From assembly GCF_041261445.1 (NCBI RefSeq), contig NZ_JBGCCU010000002.1:372001-436000 (forward strand): 64,000 bases of DNA, in the 5' to 3' direction. Shown here piece after piece: positions 31,592 to 44,263 of this stretch (its first letter is position 1; every line of letters starts with the position of its first letter). This DNA comes from Catenulispora sp. EB89. GTDB lineage: Bacteria; Actinomycetota; Actinomycetes; Streptomycetales; Catenulisporaceae. The notes beneath the pieces were generated by a model. The model saw only the letters and a program-made list of their open reading frames with translations. It searched no databases and was not told where the DNA came from. The translations under genes and the position numbers were made by a program.

Positions 31592-31614
31592 TAAACGGAG
31601 TTAGCCTCCGCTTA
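31592..31614. promoter_or_regulatory. Likely TetR operator
   Basis: TAAACGGAG (31592-31600), spacer TTAGC, and CTCCGCTTA (31606-31614): 9-bp arms with one mismatch, 27 bases upstream of the MFS start. Position and symmetry fit autoregulated TetR-type control. Confidence 0.55.
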
Positions 31615-31641
31615 AATGCTCGCCGTCAGGTGAAGGACACC

Positions 31642-33105
31642 ATGTCTACTGCGTCCATATCCACAACACCTTCCACCGGGAAAGTTGTTCCAAAGCGCGA
31701 GCCCAAGCCGGGACTCATCCTCGCGACCATCGTGACCTGCCAGCTGATGCTGGTCCTCGACGCCACCATCGTCAACATAGCCCTGCCGAAGATCCAGACC
31801 TCGCTCAAGTTCTCCGACGCGAACCTGTCGTGGGTGCTGAACGCCTACACGCTCGCCTTCGGCGGCCTGCTGCTGCTCGGCGGCCGCGCCGGCGACATCT
31901 TCGGGCGGCGGCGGATGTTCGTGTCCGGAGTCATCCTGTTCACCGCGGCCTCCTTCATCGGCGGGCTCGCGGTCGACTCCACCATGCTGCTGGCCTCCCG
32001 GGCGTTGCAGGGCGTGGGTGCGGCGATGGCCGGACCGAGCATGCTGGCCCTGATCATCACCACCTTCCCCGAGGGCGCGCCGCGCGTGAAGGCGATGAGC
32101 CTGTTCACCGCGGTCTCCAGCGCCGGCGGCTCGGTCGGCCTGCTGCTCGGCGGCATGCTGACCACCTGGGGCTCGTGGCGGCTGGTCATGTACATCAACG
32201 TGCCGATCGGCGCGGTCGCCGCGATCGCTGCGGCCCGGTTGCTGAACGAGTCCCAACGGGTGCAGGGCAAGATCGACTACCTCGGCGCGATCACCTCGGT
32301 CACCGGCATGGGCAGCCTGGTCTACGGGTTCATCAACGCCTCCGAGCACGGCTGGAGCAACGCAACCACCATCGGGGTGTTCGCCGCCGCGGTGGTGCTG
32401 CTGACCGCGTTCGTGTTCATCGAGTCCCGCGTCGAGTTCCCGGTGTTCCCGCTGCGCCTGCTGCGGAACTCCACCAGGGCCCGGAGCTACGGCTCCTATG
32501 TGCTGCTGGTCGGCGCGATGTTCTCGATGTTCTTCTTCATGCCGCAGTTCATGCAGGAGGTGCTGGCGTACTCGCCGATGCGCGCGGGCCTGGCATTCCT
32601 GCCGCTGACCGCGACCCTGTTCGCGGTCTCCCGCTTCATCCCCAGGCTGCTCCCCCGCTTCGGCCCGCGTCCGCTGATCGTCCTCGGTACCGCGCTGATC
32701 TCCGGCGCGCTGCTCTGGCTGTCGCAGGTCTCGATCCACACCGGCTTCGTCAGCGGCCTGCTGGTGCCGTTCCTGATGTTCGGCCTCGGCGGCGGCATCG
32801 CGTTCAGCCCGATCGCGCTGAACATCATGAACGGGCTGTCGCCGCGCGACTCCGGCGCCGGCTCCGGGCTGATGCAGGCCTGCCAGCAGATCGGCGGCGC
32901 GCTGGGCATCGCGGTGCTGGTCACCATCTTCACCTCGTCGATGAAGGGCAGCCACGACCCGAACCCGAAGGTCAACTTCACGCACGGTCTGGGCACCGGC
33001 CTGACGGTCGGCGCGGGGATCGCGCTGGCGGTGTGCCTGATCTCGATGACGCTGCGGCCGAAGCCGGCGGCGGCGCCTTCGGGGCCGGCGCCTGTTCTGG
33101 AGTAG
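31642..33105 (+). CDS. MFS drug exporter of the DHA2 (EmrB/QacA) type
   Basis: A 487-residue membrane protein with 14 predicted helices, the hallmark of DHA2 multidrug/H+ antiporters. Helix 1 carries LMLVLDATIVNIALPKIQ (the family D1 motif LDxTVVNVALP), the 2-3 loop has GGRAGDIFGRRRMF (motif A), and motif C-like glycine-rich stretches are in helix 5 (SSAGGSVGLLLGG). The ATG at 31642 has AAGGA 5 bases upstream and is preferred to the GTG at 31630. Divergent from the TetR gene and preceded by its likely operator. Expected function is export of a toxic compound; substrate unknown. Confidence 0.88.
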   Translation: MSTASISTTPSTGKVVPKREPKPGLILATIVTCQLMLVLDATIVNIALPKIQTSLKFSDANLSWVLNAYTLAFGGLLLLGGRAGDIFGRRRMFVSGVILFTAASFIGGLAVDSTMLLASRALQGVGAAMAGPSMLALIITTFPEGAPRVKAMSLFTAVSSAGGSVGLLLGGMLTTWGSWRLVMYINVPIGAVAAIAAARLLNESQRVQGKIDYLGAITSVTGMGSLVYGFINASEHGWSNATTIGVFAAAVVLLTAFVFIESRVEFPVFPLRLLRNSTRARSYGSYVLLVGAMFSMFFFMPQFMQEVLAYSPMRAGLAFLPLTATLFAVSRFIPRLLPRFGPRPLIVLGTALISGALLWLSQVSIHTGFVSGLLVPFLMFGLGGGIAFSPIALNIMNGLSPRDSGAGSGLMQACQQIGGALGIAVLVTIFTSSMKGSHDPNPKVNFTHGLGTGLTVGAGIALAVCLISMTLRPKPAAAPSGPAPVLE

Positions 33106-33194
33106 GTCGCCACTCGGCGAGGCTTTATCGCGGCGGCTTCCGGTGCCTGGTGCTCCTGGGGGCCGCCTTCGCGTCGCGGGCGGCAGCCGAGGAC

Positions 33195-33785
33195 TCAGCC
33201 CCCGTAGGGGAACAACCGCCGGACCCGCCACACGCCGTCGTCGCCGTGCAGGTAGAGCGCGAACCCGGTGATCGGGAAGCGGGCCTCGTAGCCCGCGAGC
33301 GTGTCCTGGGCGCGGCTGAGCGCGTCCTCGGGGAGTTCGTGGGCCACCGTCACGTGCGGGTGGTACGGGAAGCGCGCCTCGCCCGCGAGTATGCCGGAGC
33401 GGACCAGGGCCTCGGTGGCGGCGCACTCCTCGGCGCCCTGGGCCACCCGGACGAAGGTCACCGGGGAGATCGGGCGGAAGGTGCCGGTGCCCTGCAGCAG
33501 CATCGAGAACGGCCGGCCGGAGGACGCCGCCTTGGCCAGGTGGTCCTCGATGCCCGGCAGGTCCTCGCGGTCGACCTCGCTCGGCGGCAGGAGGGTCACG
33601 TGCGTCGGGATCGCCAGGGCCATCGGGTCGTGGAACGACGCGCGCCACTTCTGCAGTTCGGTGCCGTACGGCTCGGGGATCGGGACCGCGACGCCGATGG
33701 TCACGGTGTCCGCCCCCCGGGCCCCGGACGCGAAGGGATTGGCCCCGGCGAAGGTCGCCGCGAGCGGATCCGACACGCCGCCCAC
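33195..33785 (-). CDS. 2H phosphoesterase (2'-5' RNA ligase family)
   Basis: About 196 residues with the two H-x-T/S-x motifs of the 2H superfamily: HVTLLPP (about residue 59) and HPHVTVAHELP (about residue 144). The family cleaves 2',3'-cyclic phosphates or ligates RNA ends; the exact substrate is unknown. The GTG at 33785 lies 2 bases after the trpS stop with a GGGGAA site, so it is the last gene of a CNNM-trpS-2H operon. A second GTG three codons later (33776) is possible. Stop is 90 bases from the convergent MFS gene. Confidence 0.8.
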   Translation of the reverse strand: MGGVSDPLAATFAGANPFASGARGADTVTIGVAVPIPEPYGTELQKWRASFHDPMALAIPTHVTLLPPSEVDREDLPGIEDHLAKAASSGRPFSMLLQGTGTFRPISPVTFVRVAQGAEECAATEALVRSGILAGEARFPYHPHVTVAHELPEDALSRAQDTLAGYEARFPITGFALYLHGDDGVWRVRRLFPYGG

Positions 33786-33787
33786 CG

Positions 33788-36455
<2,668 letters not shown>

Positions 36456-36608
36456 CCCGTTGATTGTAGGGAGCGCGGGACTCCGGCAGTCGGGACGCCA
36501 GTGGCGCAATGAAACGCCTGTGACCGCCGGATCTTCGCAACGATCGTGCGACGACACGCAATGAAGGCTGCTTGAGCAGGGAAAACACCGTACTTATGCT
36601 CAGGTTGC

Positions 36609-37451
36609 ATGATCCCCGAGACACTCCTCGCGCCTTCGGCGGCACAGCGCGTGGCGATCCCGCGCCGGTATCTCATGTGCCCGCCGGACCACTTCGCGGT
36701 CACCTACTCGATCAACCCCTGGATGCACCCGGACGAACCGGTCGACGCCTCGCTGGCCGCGCGCCAGTGGGAGGCCCTGCGTGACGCCTACATGGACCTC
36801 GGCCACCAGGTGGAGACCATCAAGCCGATCGAGGGCCTGCCGGACATGGTGTTCGCGGCCAACGGCGCGACCGTCGTGGGCGGCAAGGTGCTCGGCGCCT
36901 CCTTCCGCAACGAGGAACGCCAGGCCGAGGGCCCGGCCTACATGGAGTGGTTCCGCAAGAACGGCTTCGCCGAGATCCACGACCCGCAGTTCATCAACGA
37001 GGGCGAGGGCGACTTCCTCTACGCCGGCGACTGGATCCTGGCCGGCCACGGCTTCCGGTCCGACCCGAACGCGCACCTGGAGGCGCAGGAGTTCTTCGGG
37101 ATGCCGGTGATCGGGCTGCGCCTGGTCGACCCGCGCTACTACCACCTGGACACGGCGATCGCGGTGCTCGACAAGGAGACCATCGCCTACTACCCCGAGG
37201 CCTTCTCGCCGGGTTCGCAGGCCGTCCTGCGCACGCTGTACCCGGACGCGGTCGTGGCCACCGCCGAGGACGCCGCCGTCTTCGGGCTGAACGCGGTCTC
37301 CGACGGCCTGCACGTCCTGCTGCCGCAGGCCGCCACGGGCCTGGCGGCCCGGCTCGCCGAGCGCGGCTACCAGCCGATCGGCGTGGACCTGTCCGAACTG
37401 CTCAAGGCGGGCGGCTCGGTCAAGTGCTGCACGCTGGAGCTCAGAAGCTGA
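36609..37451 (+). CDS. ddaH: Dimethylarginine dimethylaminohydrolase / arginine deiminase-like
   Basis: A 280-residue amidinotransferase-fold enzyme that should hydrolyse (methyl)arginine to citrulline. Substrate and catalytic residues: FAANGA, the acidic loop NEGEGDFLYAG, the catalytic His in YYHLDTAIAVL, and the nucleophile Cys in GGSVKCCTLEL at the C-terminus. It is followed 15 bases later by rocD, a pairing frequent in actinomycetes that suggests arginine/ornithine breakdown. The ATG at 36609 comes 153 bases after the divergent CNNM gene start. The substrate (arginine versus dimethylarginine) cannot be told from sequence. Confidence 0.82.
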   Translation: MIPETLLAPSAAQRVAIPRRYLMCPPDHFAVTYSINPWMHPDEPVDASLAARQWEALRDAYMDLGHQVETIKPIEGLPDMVFAANGATVVGGKVLGASFRNEERQAEGPAYMEWFRKNGFAEIHDPQFINEGEGDFLYAGDWILAGHGFRSDPNAHLEAQEFFGMPVIGLRLVDPRYYHLDTAIAVLDKETIAYYPEAFSPGSQAVLRTLYPDAVVATAEDAAVFGLNAVSDGLHVLLPQAATGLAARLAERGYQPIGVDLSELLKAGGSVKCCTLELRS

Positions 37452-37465
37452 AAGGGGTCCGTACC

Positions 37466-38755
37466 GTGACCACGATCTCTGACACCGGCCGCGACACCGA
37501 GCCGGGCTCGGGCACCTTCAAGGCGCAGGCCGGCGCGAGGCCGCGGAATCCGCCCTCGGCCCGGGCCCAGGAGCTGATCGCGCAGTCCGACGCGCACACC
37601 GCGCACAACTACCACCCGCTGCCGGTGGTGATCGCCGAGGCCGACGGAGCCTGGGTGACCGACGTCGACGGCAACCGCTACCTGGACATGCTCGCCGGGT
37701 ACTCGGCGCTGAACTTCGGGCACCGCAACCCGGTGCTGCTGGCCGCGACCCGCGAGCAGCTGGGCCGGGTGACGCTGACCTCGCGGGCGTTCCACCACGA
37801 CCAGTTCGGGCCGTTCGTCGCCGAGCTGTCCGCGTTGTGCGGCAAGGAGGCGGCGCTGCCGATGAACTCCGGGGCCGAGGCCGTGGAGACCGCGCTGAAG
37901 ACCGCCCGCAAGTGGGGGTACCAGGTCAAGGGCGTCCCGGAGGACCGCGCGCAGATCATCACCTGCGAGGGCAACTTCCACGGCCGGACGCTGTCCATCG
38001 TGTCGTTCTCCACCGACCCCGACGCGCGCAACGAGTTCGGGCCGTTCACCCCGGGCTTCGTCTCCGTGCCGTACGGCGACGCCTCGGCGATCGAGGCGGC
38101 CATCACCGATGACACCGTCGCGATCCTCCTGGAGCCGATCCAGGGCGAGGCCGGCGTCCTGGTGCCGCCGGACGGCTACCTGGCGGCGGTCCGCGAGATC
38201 TGCACGCGCCGCGGCATCCTGATGATGGCCGACGAGATCCAGTCCGGGCTGGGGCGGACCGGATACACCTTCGCCTGCGACCACGAGGACGTCGTCCCGG
38301 ACGTCTACATCCTGGGCAAGGCGCTCGGCGGCGGCATCCTGCCGGTGTCGGCGGTGGTCGCCGACCGCGACGTGCTCGGCGTGTTCCACCCCGGCGAGCA
38401 CGGCTCCACCTTCGGCGGCAACCCGCTGGCCTGCGCGGTCGGCCGCGCGGTGGTCGGGCTGCTGGCCACCGGCGAGTACCAGGAGCGGGCCCGCACGCTG
38501 GGCGCGCACCTGCACCAGGCGCTGGCGAAGCTGCCGACGGAGATGGTGCGCGAGGTCCGCGGGCGCGGGCTGTGGGCGGGCGTCGACATCGACCCCTCGT
38601 TCGGCACCGGCCGCGAGATCTCCGAACGCCTGATGGCGCGCGGGGTCCTGGCCAAGGACACCCACGGCTCGACCATCCGCATGGCGCCGCCGCTCGTGGT
38701 GACCGCCGAGGACCTGGACTGGGCGGTGCTTCAACTACAGAGCGCTCTGGGTTGA
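37466..38755 (+). CDS. rocD: Ornithine--oxo-acid aminotransferase
   Basis: RocD moves the delta-amino group of ornithine to 2-oxoglutarate, giving glutamate semialdehyde. The 429-residue PLP enzyme has NSGAEAVETALKTARKW (ornithine carboxylate region), GNFHGRT, MADEIQSGLGRTG (PLP Asp), YILGKALGGGILPVS (Schiff-base Lys) and GSTFGGNPLAC. A polar extension of about 30 residues precedes the conserved part. GTG 37466 follows AAAGGGG at 8 bases, 15 bases after ddaH. Ends in a hairpin at 38778-38802. With ddaH it forms a two-step arginine/ornithine route. Confidence 0.93.
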   Translation: MTTISDTGRDTEPGSGTFKAQAGARPRNPPSARAQELIAQSDAHTAHNYHPLPVVIAEADGAWVTDVDGNRYLDMLAGYSALNFGHRNPVLLAATREQLGRVTLTSRAFHHDQFGPFVAELSALCGKEAALPMNSGAEAVETALKTARKWGYQVKGVPEDRAQIITCEGNFHGRTLSIVSFSTDPDARNEFGPFTPGFVSVPYGDASAIEAAITDDTVAILLEPIQGEAGVLVPPDGYLAAVREICTRRGILMMADEIQSGLGRTGYTFACDHEDVVPDVYILGKALGGGILPVSAVVADRDVLGVFHPGEHGSTFGGNPLACAVGRAVVGLLATGEYQERARTLGAHLHQALAKLPTEMVREVRGRGLWAGVDIDPSFGTGREISERLMARGVLAKDTHGSTIRMAPPLVVTAEDLDWAVLQLQSALG

Positions 38756-38777
38756 TACTGTCTGTCGGTCGCGACGG

Positions 38778-38802
38778 ACCCGGCCTCGGCGGCCGGGTCC
38801 GC
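38778..38802 (+). terminator. Perfect 10-bp hairpin after rocD
   Basis: Arms GGACCCGGCC (38778-38787) and GGCCGGGTCC (38793-38802), loop TCGGC. Ends the ddaH-rocD transcript. Confidence 0.75.
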
Positions 38803-38961
38803 GCGGCGTGATCGGCCGCGCTCGCGGCGGGGGTACGGCCCGCTGCGGGCGCGGCTTCGTTTCCTTAGACGCTCGCTGCGACGTTTTAGTCGCACTGGAA
38901 GCCGGATTTCTCAGGAAGCGCGGTCCGCGCACAGTCGGCCCGGGTCGTCTTCAATGAACTG

Positions 38962-40236
38962 ATGACGTCACCCCTTCGCCGCAATCGCTCGTTCCTCGTG
39001 CTGTGCGCGGACCAGGTGGCCGGGTCGGTGGGGCGGCAGATAACCGCGGTCGCGCTGCCGCTGACCGCGGTGGTGCGGCTGCACGCCGGGCCGTTCGGAG
39101 CCTCGGCACTCATGGCTTTGACATTCCTGCCGGGCGCGGTGCTCAGTCCGTTCGTCGGCTTGCTGGTGGACCGGTCGCGGTTGCGGCGGCTGCTGATCGC
39201 GCTGACGGTCGCGCAGGGGCTGTTGCTGGCGGTGGTGCCGGTCGCGGACGCATCCGGGTGGCTCTCGTGGGCTGTGCTGTACGCGGTGGCCCTGGGATCG
39301 GGGACGTTCGCGACGACGCTGACCGTCGCCTTGCAGGCCGCGTTGCCGCGCGCGGTCGCAGCGGATCAGTTGCTCGACGCGAATGTCGGCTTGTCGGGGG
39401 CGCGGACCGCGGGGCAGATCGGCGGGCCGGCGATCGGCGGGCTGTTCGTGGCCTGGTTCGGGACGTCCGACGCGCTGTTGGGCGACAGCGTGGCCTTCGC
39501 GGTGGAGGCGGTCCTGCTGTGCCTGCTGCCGGCGGCGTTGAACGTCGCGGGGGCGCGGAAAACGGAGCGGGAGCCGTGGTTGCAGGGTGTGCGCGAGGGA
39601 TTCCGCGTCATCGCCGACGACCACGTGTTGCGGCGCCAAGTCACCGCGGCCGGGGCGCTGAACTTCGGCGGTGCGGTGACCGGAGGCTTCTTCGTGTTCT
39701 ACGCCACCGACAAGCTGCATCTGCGGAGCTGGCAGCTGGGTGTCACGTTCGCGGTGTTCGCGACCGCGTCAGCGTTGGGGGTGCTGGTGACCAAACGGGT
39801 GGCGAAGGGCTTCGGGCTGGCTGAGTCGGTGAAGTACTGCGCGGTCGGTGCGGCCGCGGCGCTGTTCCTGATGCCGGCCGCGGCGTTGGGGCTGCCGTTC
39901 GAGACGTTGATCGCGTACCAGTTCGCGTTCGGGCTGCTCGCCACGGTGTGGGCCATCGCGATGACCACGGCGCGGCAGCTCGCGGCGCCGCCGGAGATGC
40001 AGGGCCGGGTCGCGGCCTTCCAGCAGGCCGCGGTGTTCGGGGCGATCCCGGCCGGCGCGTTGCTCGGCGGGTTCGCCGCGGGGCGGGTCGGGGTCGCGCC
40101 GGTCCAGGTGGCCGGAGCCGTTGTAGCGCTGGCCGGTGCCGGGACCTTGTGGCTGCCGAGCGGCAGTCTGAGTGCGCGTGCCGGGTGGCGGCATCCGGAA
40201 TCAGGGATCCGGGGCTACGAAGCCGCGGACCGCTAA
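38962..40236 (+). CDS. MFS transporter (MFS_3 type exporter)
   Basis: A 424-residue 12-helix major-facilitator protein, related to the EntS-like MFS_3 group that exports siderophores, macrolides and similar molecules. Helix 2-3 loop: GLLVDRSRLRRLL (motif A variant). Charged loop: GARKTEREPWLQGVREGFRVI in the middle. Starts at ATG 38962. It is followed 9 bases later by an Lrp-type regulator gene that probably shares the transcript. Substrate unknown. The region before it (38803-38961) has no other feature. Confidence 0.82.
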   Translation: MTSPLRRNRSFLVLCADQVAGSVGRQITAVALPLTAVVRLHAGPFGASALMALTFLPGAVLSPFVGLLVDRSRLRRLLIALTVAQGLLLAVVPVADASGWLSWAVLYAVALGSGTFATTLTVALQAALPRAVAADQLLDANVGLSGARTAGQIGGPAIGGLFVAWFGTSDALLGDSVAFAVEAVLLCLLPAALNVAGARKTEREPWLQGVREGFRVIADDHVLRRQVTAAGALNFGGAVTGGFFVFYATDKLHLRSWQLGVTFAVFATASALGVLVTKRVAKGFGLAESVKYCAVGAAAALFLMPAAALGLPFETLIAYQFAFGLLATVWAIAMTTARQLAAPPEMQGRVAAFQQAAVFGAIPAGALLGGFAAGRVGVAPVQVAGAVVALAGAGTLWLPSGSLSARAGWRHPESGIRGYEAADR

Positions 40237-40245
40237 TCTCAGGGC

Positions 40246-40686
40246 ATGGACAGCCTCGACCGCTCGATCATCGACGTTCTGCGGCGCGATGCGCGCGCGT
40301 CGTTCGCCGAGGTCGGAGCGGAGGTGGGGTTGTCGGCGTCGGCGGTGAAGCGGCGCGTCGACCGGCTGCGCGCGGACGGCGCGATCCGCGGGTTCTCGGT
40401 GATCGTCGACCGGACCGCCCTGGGCTGGACCACTGAGGCCTTCGTCGAGGTCTACTGCGGGGACCGGACCTCGCCGGACGTGATCAGGGAGTGCGTGGCC
40501 CGGCATCCCGAGGTGGTCGCCGCGTACACGATCACCGGGGACGCCGACGCGCTGTTGCACCTCGTGGCCGAGAACATGCGGCACCTGGAGGAGGCGCTGG
40601 AGCGGATCCGGCGGGAGCCGGAGATCCAGCGGACGCGGTCGGCGCTGGTGCTGACGCGGTTGCTGGCGCGCGATCCGACGGTCTGA
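40246..40686 (+). CDS. Lrp/AsnC family transcriptional regulator
   Basis: A 146-residue feast/famine regulator. The N-terminal winged helix reads LDRSIIDVLRRDARASFAEVGAEVGLSASAVKRRVDRL (residues 4-41), and the C-terminal RAM effector domain includes VIRECVARHPEVVAAYTITGDADALLHL. Such regulators are common beside ddaH-rocD in actinomycetes, so it may answer to an amino acid such as ornithine or arginine, or control the preceding MFS exporter. Both are inferences. Coupled to the MFS gene by a 9-base gap and ended by a hairpin (40698-40729). Confidence 0.88.
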   Translation: MDSLDRSIIDVLRRDARASFAEVGAEVGLSASAVKRRVDRLRADGAIRGFSVIVDRTALGWTTEAFVEVYCGDRTSPDVIRECVARHPEVVAAYTITGDADALLHLVAENMRHLEEALERIRREPEIQRTRSALVLTRLLARDPTV

Positions 40687-40697
40687 GCTACAGAGAA

Positions 40698-40729
40698 CGG
40701 CCCAGTGTCCACAACAGGACACCGGGCCG
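40698..40729. terminator. 13-bp hairpin between lrp-type gene and mdh
   Basis: CGGCCCAGTGTCC (40698-40710) pairs with GGACACCGGGCCG (40717-40729), one mismatch, loop ACAACA. Convergent junction, so possibly bidirectional. Confidence 0.78.
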
Positions 40730-40741
40730 TCGAGTGCTCAA

Positions 40742-41813
<1,072 letters not shown>

Positions 41814-42073
41814 TTATGTGAAGGTTCCGTATGGATGTGTTGCCAGCCCACAGGCTACTCCTGGAGTACCTGCGTGGTTTCTCTCCGGTAGCTCCGACGC
41901 CTGTGAGAAAGCAGACATACGCCGGAAGCGGATGATTCCGCTCCGTGCACGGTTCGTGGCTGTCGGTGGCGAGTGGAAGACTCGGGCATAACGACGTGAT
42001 GCACCTCACAACGGTTCGCGCGGTGCGTGCGTCGCCGCCCCGCCGCACGCCCGAGAACGAGGAAGGCCCGCTC

Positions 42074-42871
42074 ATGATCACCTCTGACGACACCCCGAAC
42101 CTGCCCGGCTGGATCGATCTCGGCTCCCCCGATCCCGGCGCCTCGGCCGAGTTCTACGGCCGGGTCTTCGGCTGGACCTCCGAGCAGCTGATGCCGGACT
42201 CCCCGGACGGCCCCGGCTACTGGTCGCTGCGCAAGGACGGCAAGTCCGTCGCCGGGCTCGGCGGCCTGAGCGATCCGGCCGCGAAGCCGGACTGGACGAC
42301 GTACGTCCGGGTCGCCGACGCCGCCGCGTCCGTGGCCGCCGCCGAGGCCGGAGGCGCCAAGGTGCGCGTCCCGGTCATGGAAGTCCCCGGCGAGGGCTCC
42401 TTCGCCCAGCTCACCGATCCCAGCGGCGCCGAGTTCGCGCTCTGGCAGCCCGGCGGGACCACCGGCTTCGAGACCTGCTGCGTCGACGACACGATGCTGT
42501 GGGCCGAGCTGTGGACCCGCGACCCGGCCGCGGCGAAGGCGTTCTATCCGGCGCTGTTCGGGTGGAACGTCGAGCCGTACATGGAGGGCGCGCCGGAGGG
42601 CGGCGGCTACGACATGTGGACGACCCGGCCCGGCGATCCGCTGGCCGCGTTCGGCGGGATCATGACGATCACCGACCAGGTGCCGATCCAGGACGAGAAG
42701 TGGATCCCCTACTTCATGGTGGCCGACGCCGACCGGACCGTCGAGCGCGTGACGGGCTCCGGCGGCACGGTCCTGATCCCGGCCGCCGACGCCCCGCCCG
42801 GACGGCTGGCGGCGCTCACCGACCAGTTCGGCGCCCGGTTCAACATCCTGCAGCCGGTGCCGATGGGGTAG
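42074..42871 (+). CDS. Two-domain VOC (glyoxalase/bleomycin-resistance fold) protein
   Basis: A 265-residue protein with two vicinal-oxygen-chelate modules. Residues about 10-128: PGWIDLGSPDPGASAEFYGRVFGW...LTDPSGAEFALWQPG. Residues about 138-262: LWAELWTRDPAAAKAFYPALFGW...LTDQFGARFNILQP. The tandem layout resembles hydroxylase-like or antibiotic-binding VOC proteins of actinomycetes. The metal-ligand pattern is incomplete (few His/Glu at the usual places), so a binding role is as likely as catalysis. ATG 42074 has GAGGAAGG upstream; longer reading from 41945 adds an unrelated stretch. Confidence 0.78.
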   Translation: MITSDDTPNLPGWIDLGSPDPGASAEFYGRVFGWTSEQLMPDSPDGPGYWSLRKDGKSVAGLGGLSDPAAKPDWTTYVRVADAAASVAAAEAGGAKVRVPVMEVPGEGSFAQLTDPSGAEFALWQPGGTTGFETCCVDDTMLWAELWTRDPAAAKAFYPALFGWNVEPYMEGAPEGGGYDMWTTRPGDPLAAFGGIMTITDQVPIQDEKWIPYFMVADADRTVERVTGSGGTVLIPAADAPPGRLAALTDQFGARFNILQPVPMG

Positions 42872-42954
42872 CGGTCAGCAGGAGCCAGTAGGGGTCGCCT
42901 ACCAGCCCCGGCCCTCACCCGCCCAGGTCTGGACAGGCGGTGCAGGATGGCAGC

Positions 42955-44178
42955 ATGACCTACACCGATGACGCCGAGGGCCTGCAGGAGGACCTGGTCC
43001 GGCTGCGCCGCGACCTGCACCGCATACCCGAGATCGGCCTGAACCTGCCCCGCACCCAGGAGCGGGTCCTGGCCGCGCTCGAGGGCCTGCCGCTGGAGAT
43101 CACCCTGGGCACCGAGCTGAACTCGGTGACGGCCGTGCTGCGCGGGACGAAGCCGGCGGCCGAGGGCGCCGCGGGTTCCGGGACGGCCGCCAGGCAGGCC
43201 GTGCTGCTGCGCGGCGACATGGACGCGCTGCCGGTGGTGGAGAAGACCGGCCGGGACTTCGCCGCCGCCGGCCCGACCATGCACGCCTGCGGCCACGACC
43301 TGCACACCGCCATGCTGGTCGGCGCGGCGAAACTGCTGAGCGCGCACCGCGACCGGCTGGCCGGCGACGTGGTGTTCATGTTCCAGCCCGGCGAGGAGGG
43401 CGACGACGGCGCCGGGCACATGATCCGCGAGGGCGTGCTGGACGCCGCCGGTCCGCGCGTGGTCGCCGCCTACGGCATGCACGTGATGTCCGACCGCCTG
43501 CCGCGCGGCCACTTCGTCTCCCGCGCCGGCACCTTCATGGCCGGGGCCGACGAGATCGCGGTGACGGTGCGCGGAGCCGGCGCCCACGGCTCGCGGCCGC
43601 ACACCGGCAAGGACCCGGTCCCGGTGGCGTGCGAGATGGTGGTGGCGCTGCAGTCGCTGGTGACCCGCAAGTTCGACATCTTCGACCCGGTGGTGATCAC
43701 CGTCGGCGAGTTCCACGCCGGCACCGCGGCGAACATCATCCCGGACGACGCCACCTTCCACGTGACGATGCGCTCGTTCTCCCGCGAGTCCCGGTCCCGG
43801 CTGCTGGAGACGGTGCCGGAGCTGTTCCAGGGCCTGGCCGCGGCCTACGGCTGCGCCGTGGAGATCACCTACAAGGAGCAGTACCCGCCGACCGTGAACC
43901 ACGCGCCCGAGGTCGACTTCCTGGAGGAGGTCGTGCGCGAGGTGCACGGCGAGGAGCGGTTCTCCCGGATCGCCAACCCGAACCCCGGCGCCGAGGACTT
44001 CTCCCGGGTGCTGGAGGAGGTGCCGGGGACCTACGCGTTCCTCGGCGCGTGCACCAAGGACGACTACACGAGCGCGGCGTCGAACCACAGCCCGCTGGCC
44101 GACTTCGACGACTCGGTGCTCGGCGACGGGGCCGCGCTGCTGGCCGAGCTGGCCGATCGGCGGCTCGCGCGCGGCTGA
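42955..44178 (+). CDS. M20 family amidohydrolase (IAA-amino acid hydrolase type)
   Basis: A 407-residue metal-dependent amidohydrolase of the M20D group, which hydrolyses N-acyl amino acids or similar amides (AmhX, HipO, IAA-amide hydrolases). Motifs: RRDLHRIPEIGL, RGDMDALPV, HACGHDLHTAMLVGAAKLL (metal Cys/His), PGEEGDDGAGHMI (Glu pair), HGSRPHTGKDP and AGTAANIIPDDA in the dimerisation part. An inserted Ala/Gly loop occurs near residue 65. ATG 42955 has an AGGAT site. It ends in a perfect 17-bp hairpin. Substrate unknown. Confidence 0.85.
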   Translation: MTYTDDAEGLQEDLVRLRRDLHRIPEIGLNLPRTQERVLAALEGLPLEITLGTELNSVTAVLRGTKPAAEGAAGSGTAARQAVLLRGDMDALPVVEKTGRDFAAAGPTMHACGHDLHTAMLVGAAKLLSAHRDRLAGDVVFMFQPGEEGDDGAGHMIREGVLDAAGPRVVAAYGMHVMSDRLPRGHFVSRAGTFMAGADEIAVTVRGAGAHGSRPHTGKDPVPVACEMVVALQSLVTRKFDIFDPVVITVGEFHAGTAANIIPDDATFHVTMRSFSRESRSRLLETVPELFQGLAAAYGCAVEITYKEQYPPTVNHAPEVDFLEEVVREVHGEERFSRIANPNPGAEDFSRVLEEVPGTYAFLGACTKDDYTSAASNHSPLADFDDSVLGDGAALLAELADRRLARG

Positions 44179-44211
44179 AGCCGAACGCGACAGTGCTGAG
44201 CTGAATACGAC

Positions 44212-44250
44212 GTGAAGCGGCCCCGGACAGACCGTCCGGGGCCGCTTCAC
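44212..44250. terminator. Perfect 17-bp hairpin, bidirectional terminator
   Basis: Arms 44212-44228 (GTGAAGCGGCCCCGGAC) and 44234-44250 (its exact complement), loop AGACC. It lies between the convergent M20 and PIG-L genes. Confidence 0.88.
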
Positions 44251-44263
44251 GAGGACCGCGGAA

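Noticed and set aside
33106-33194. Terminator between the MFS and 2H phosphoesterase genes
   Set aside because: GC-rich but no long pairing that I could confirm by eye.
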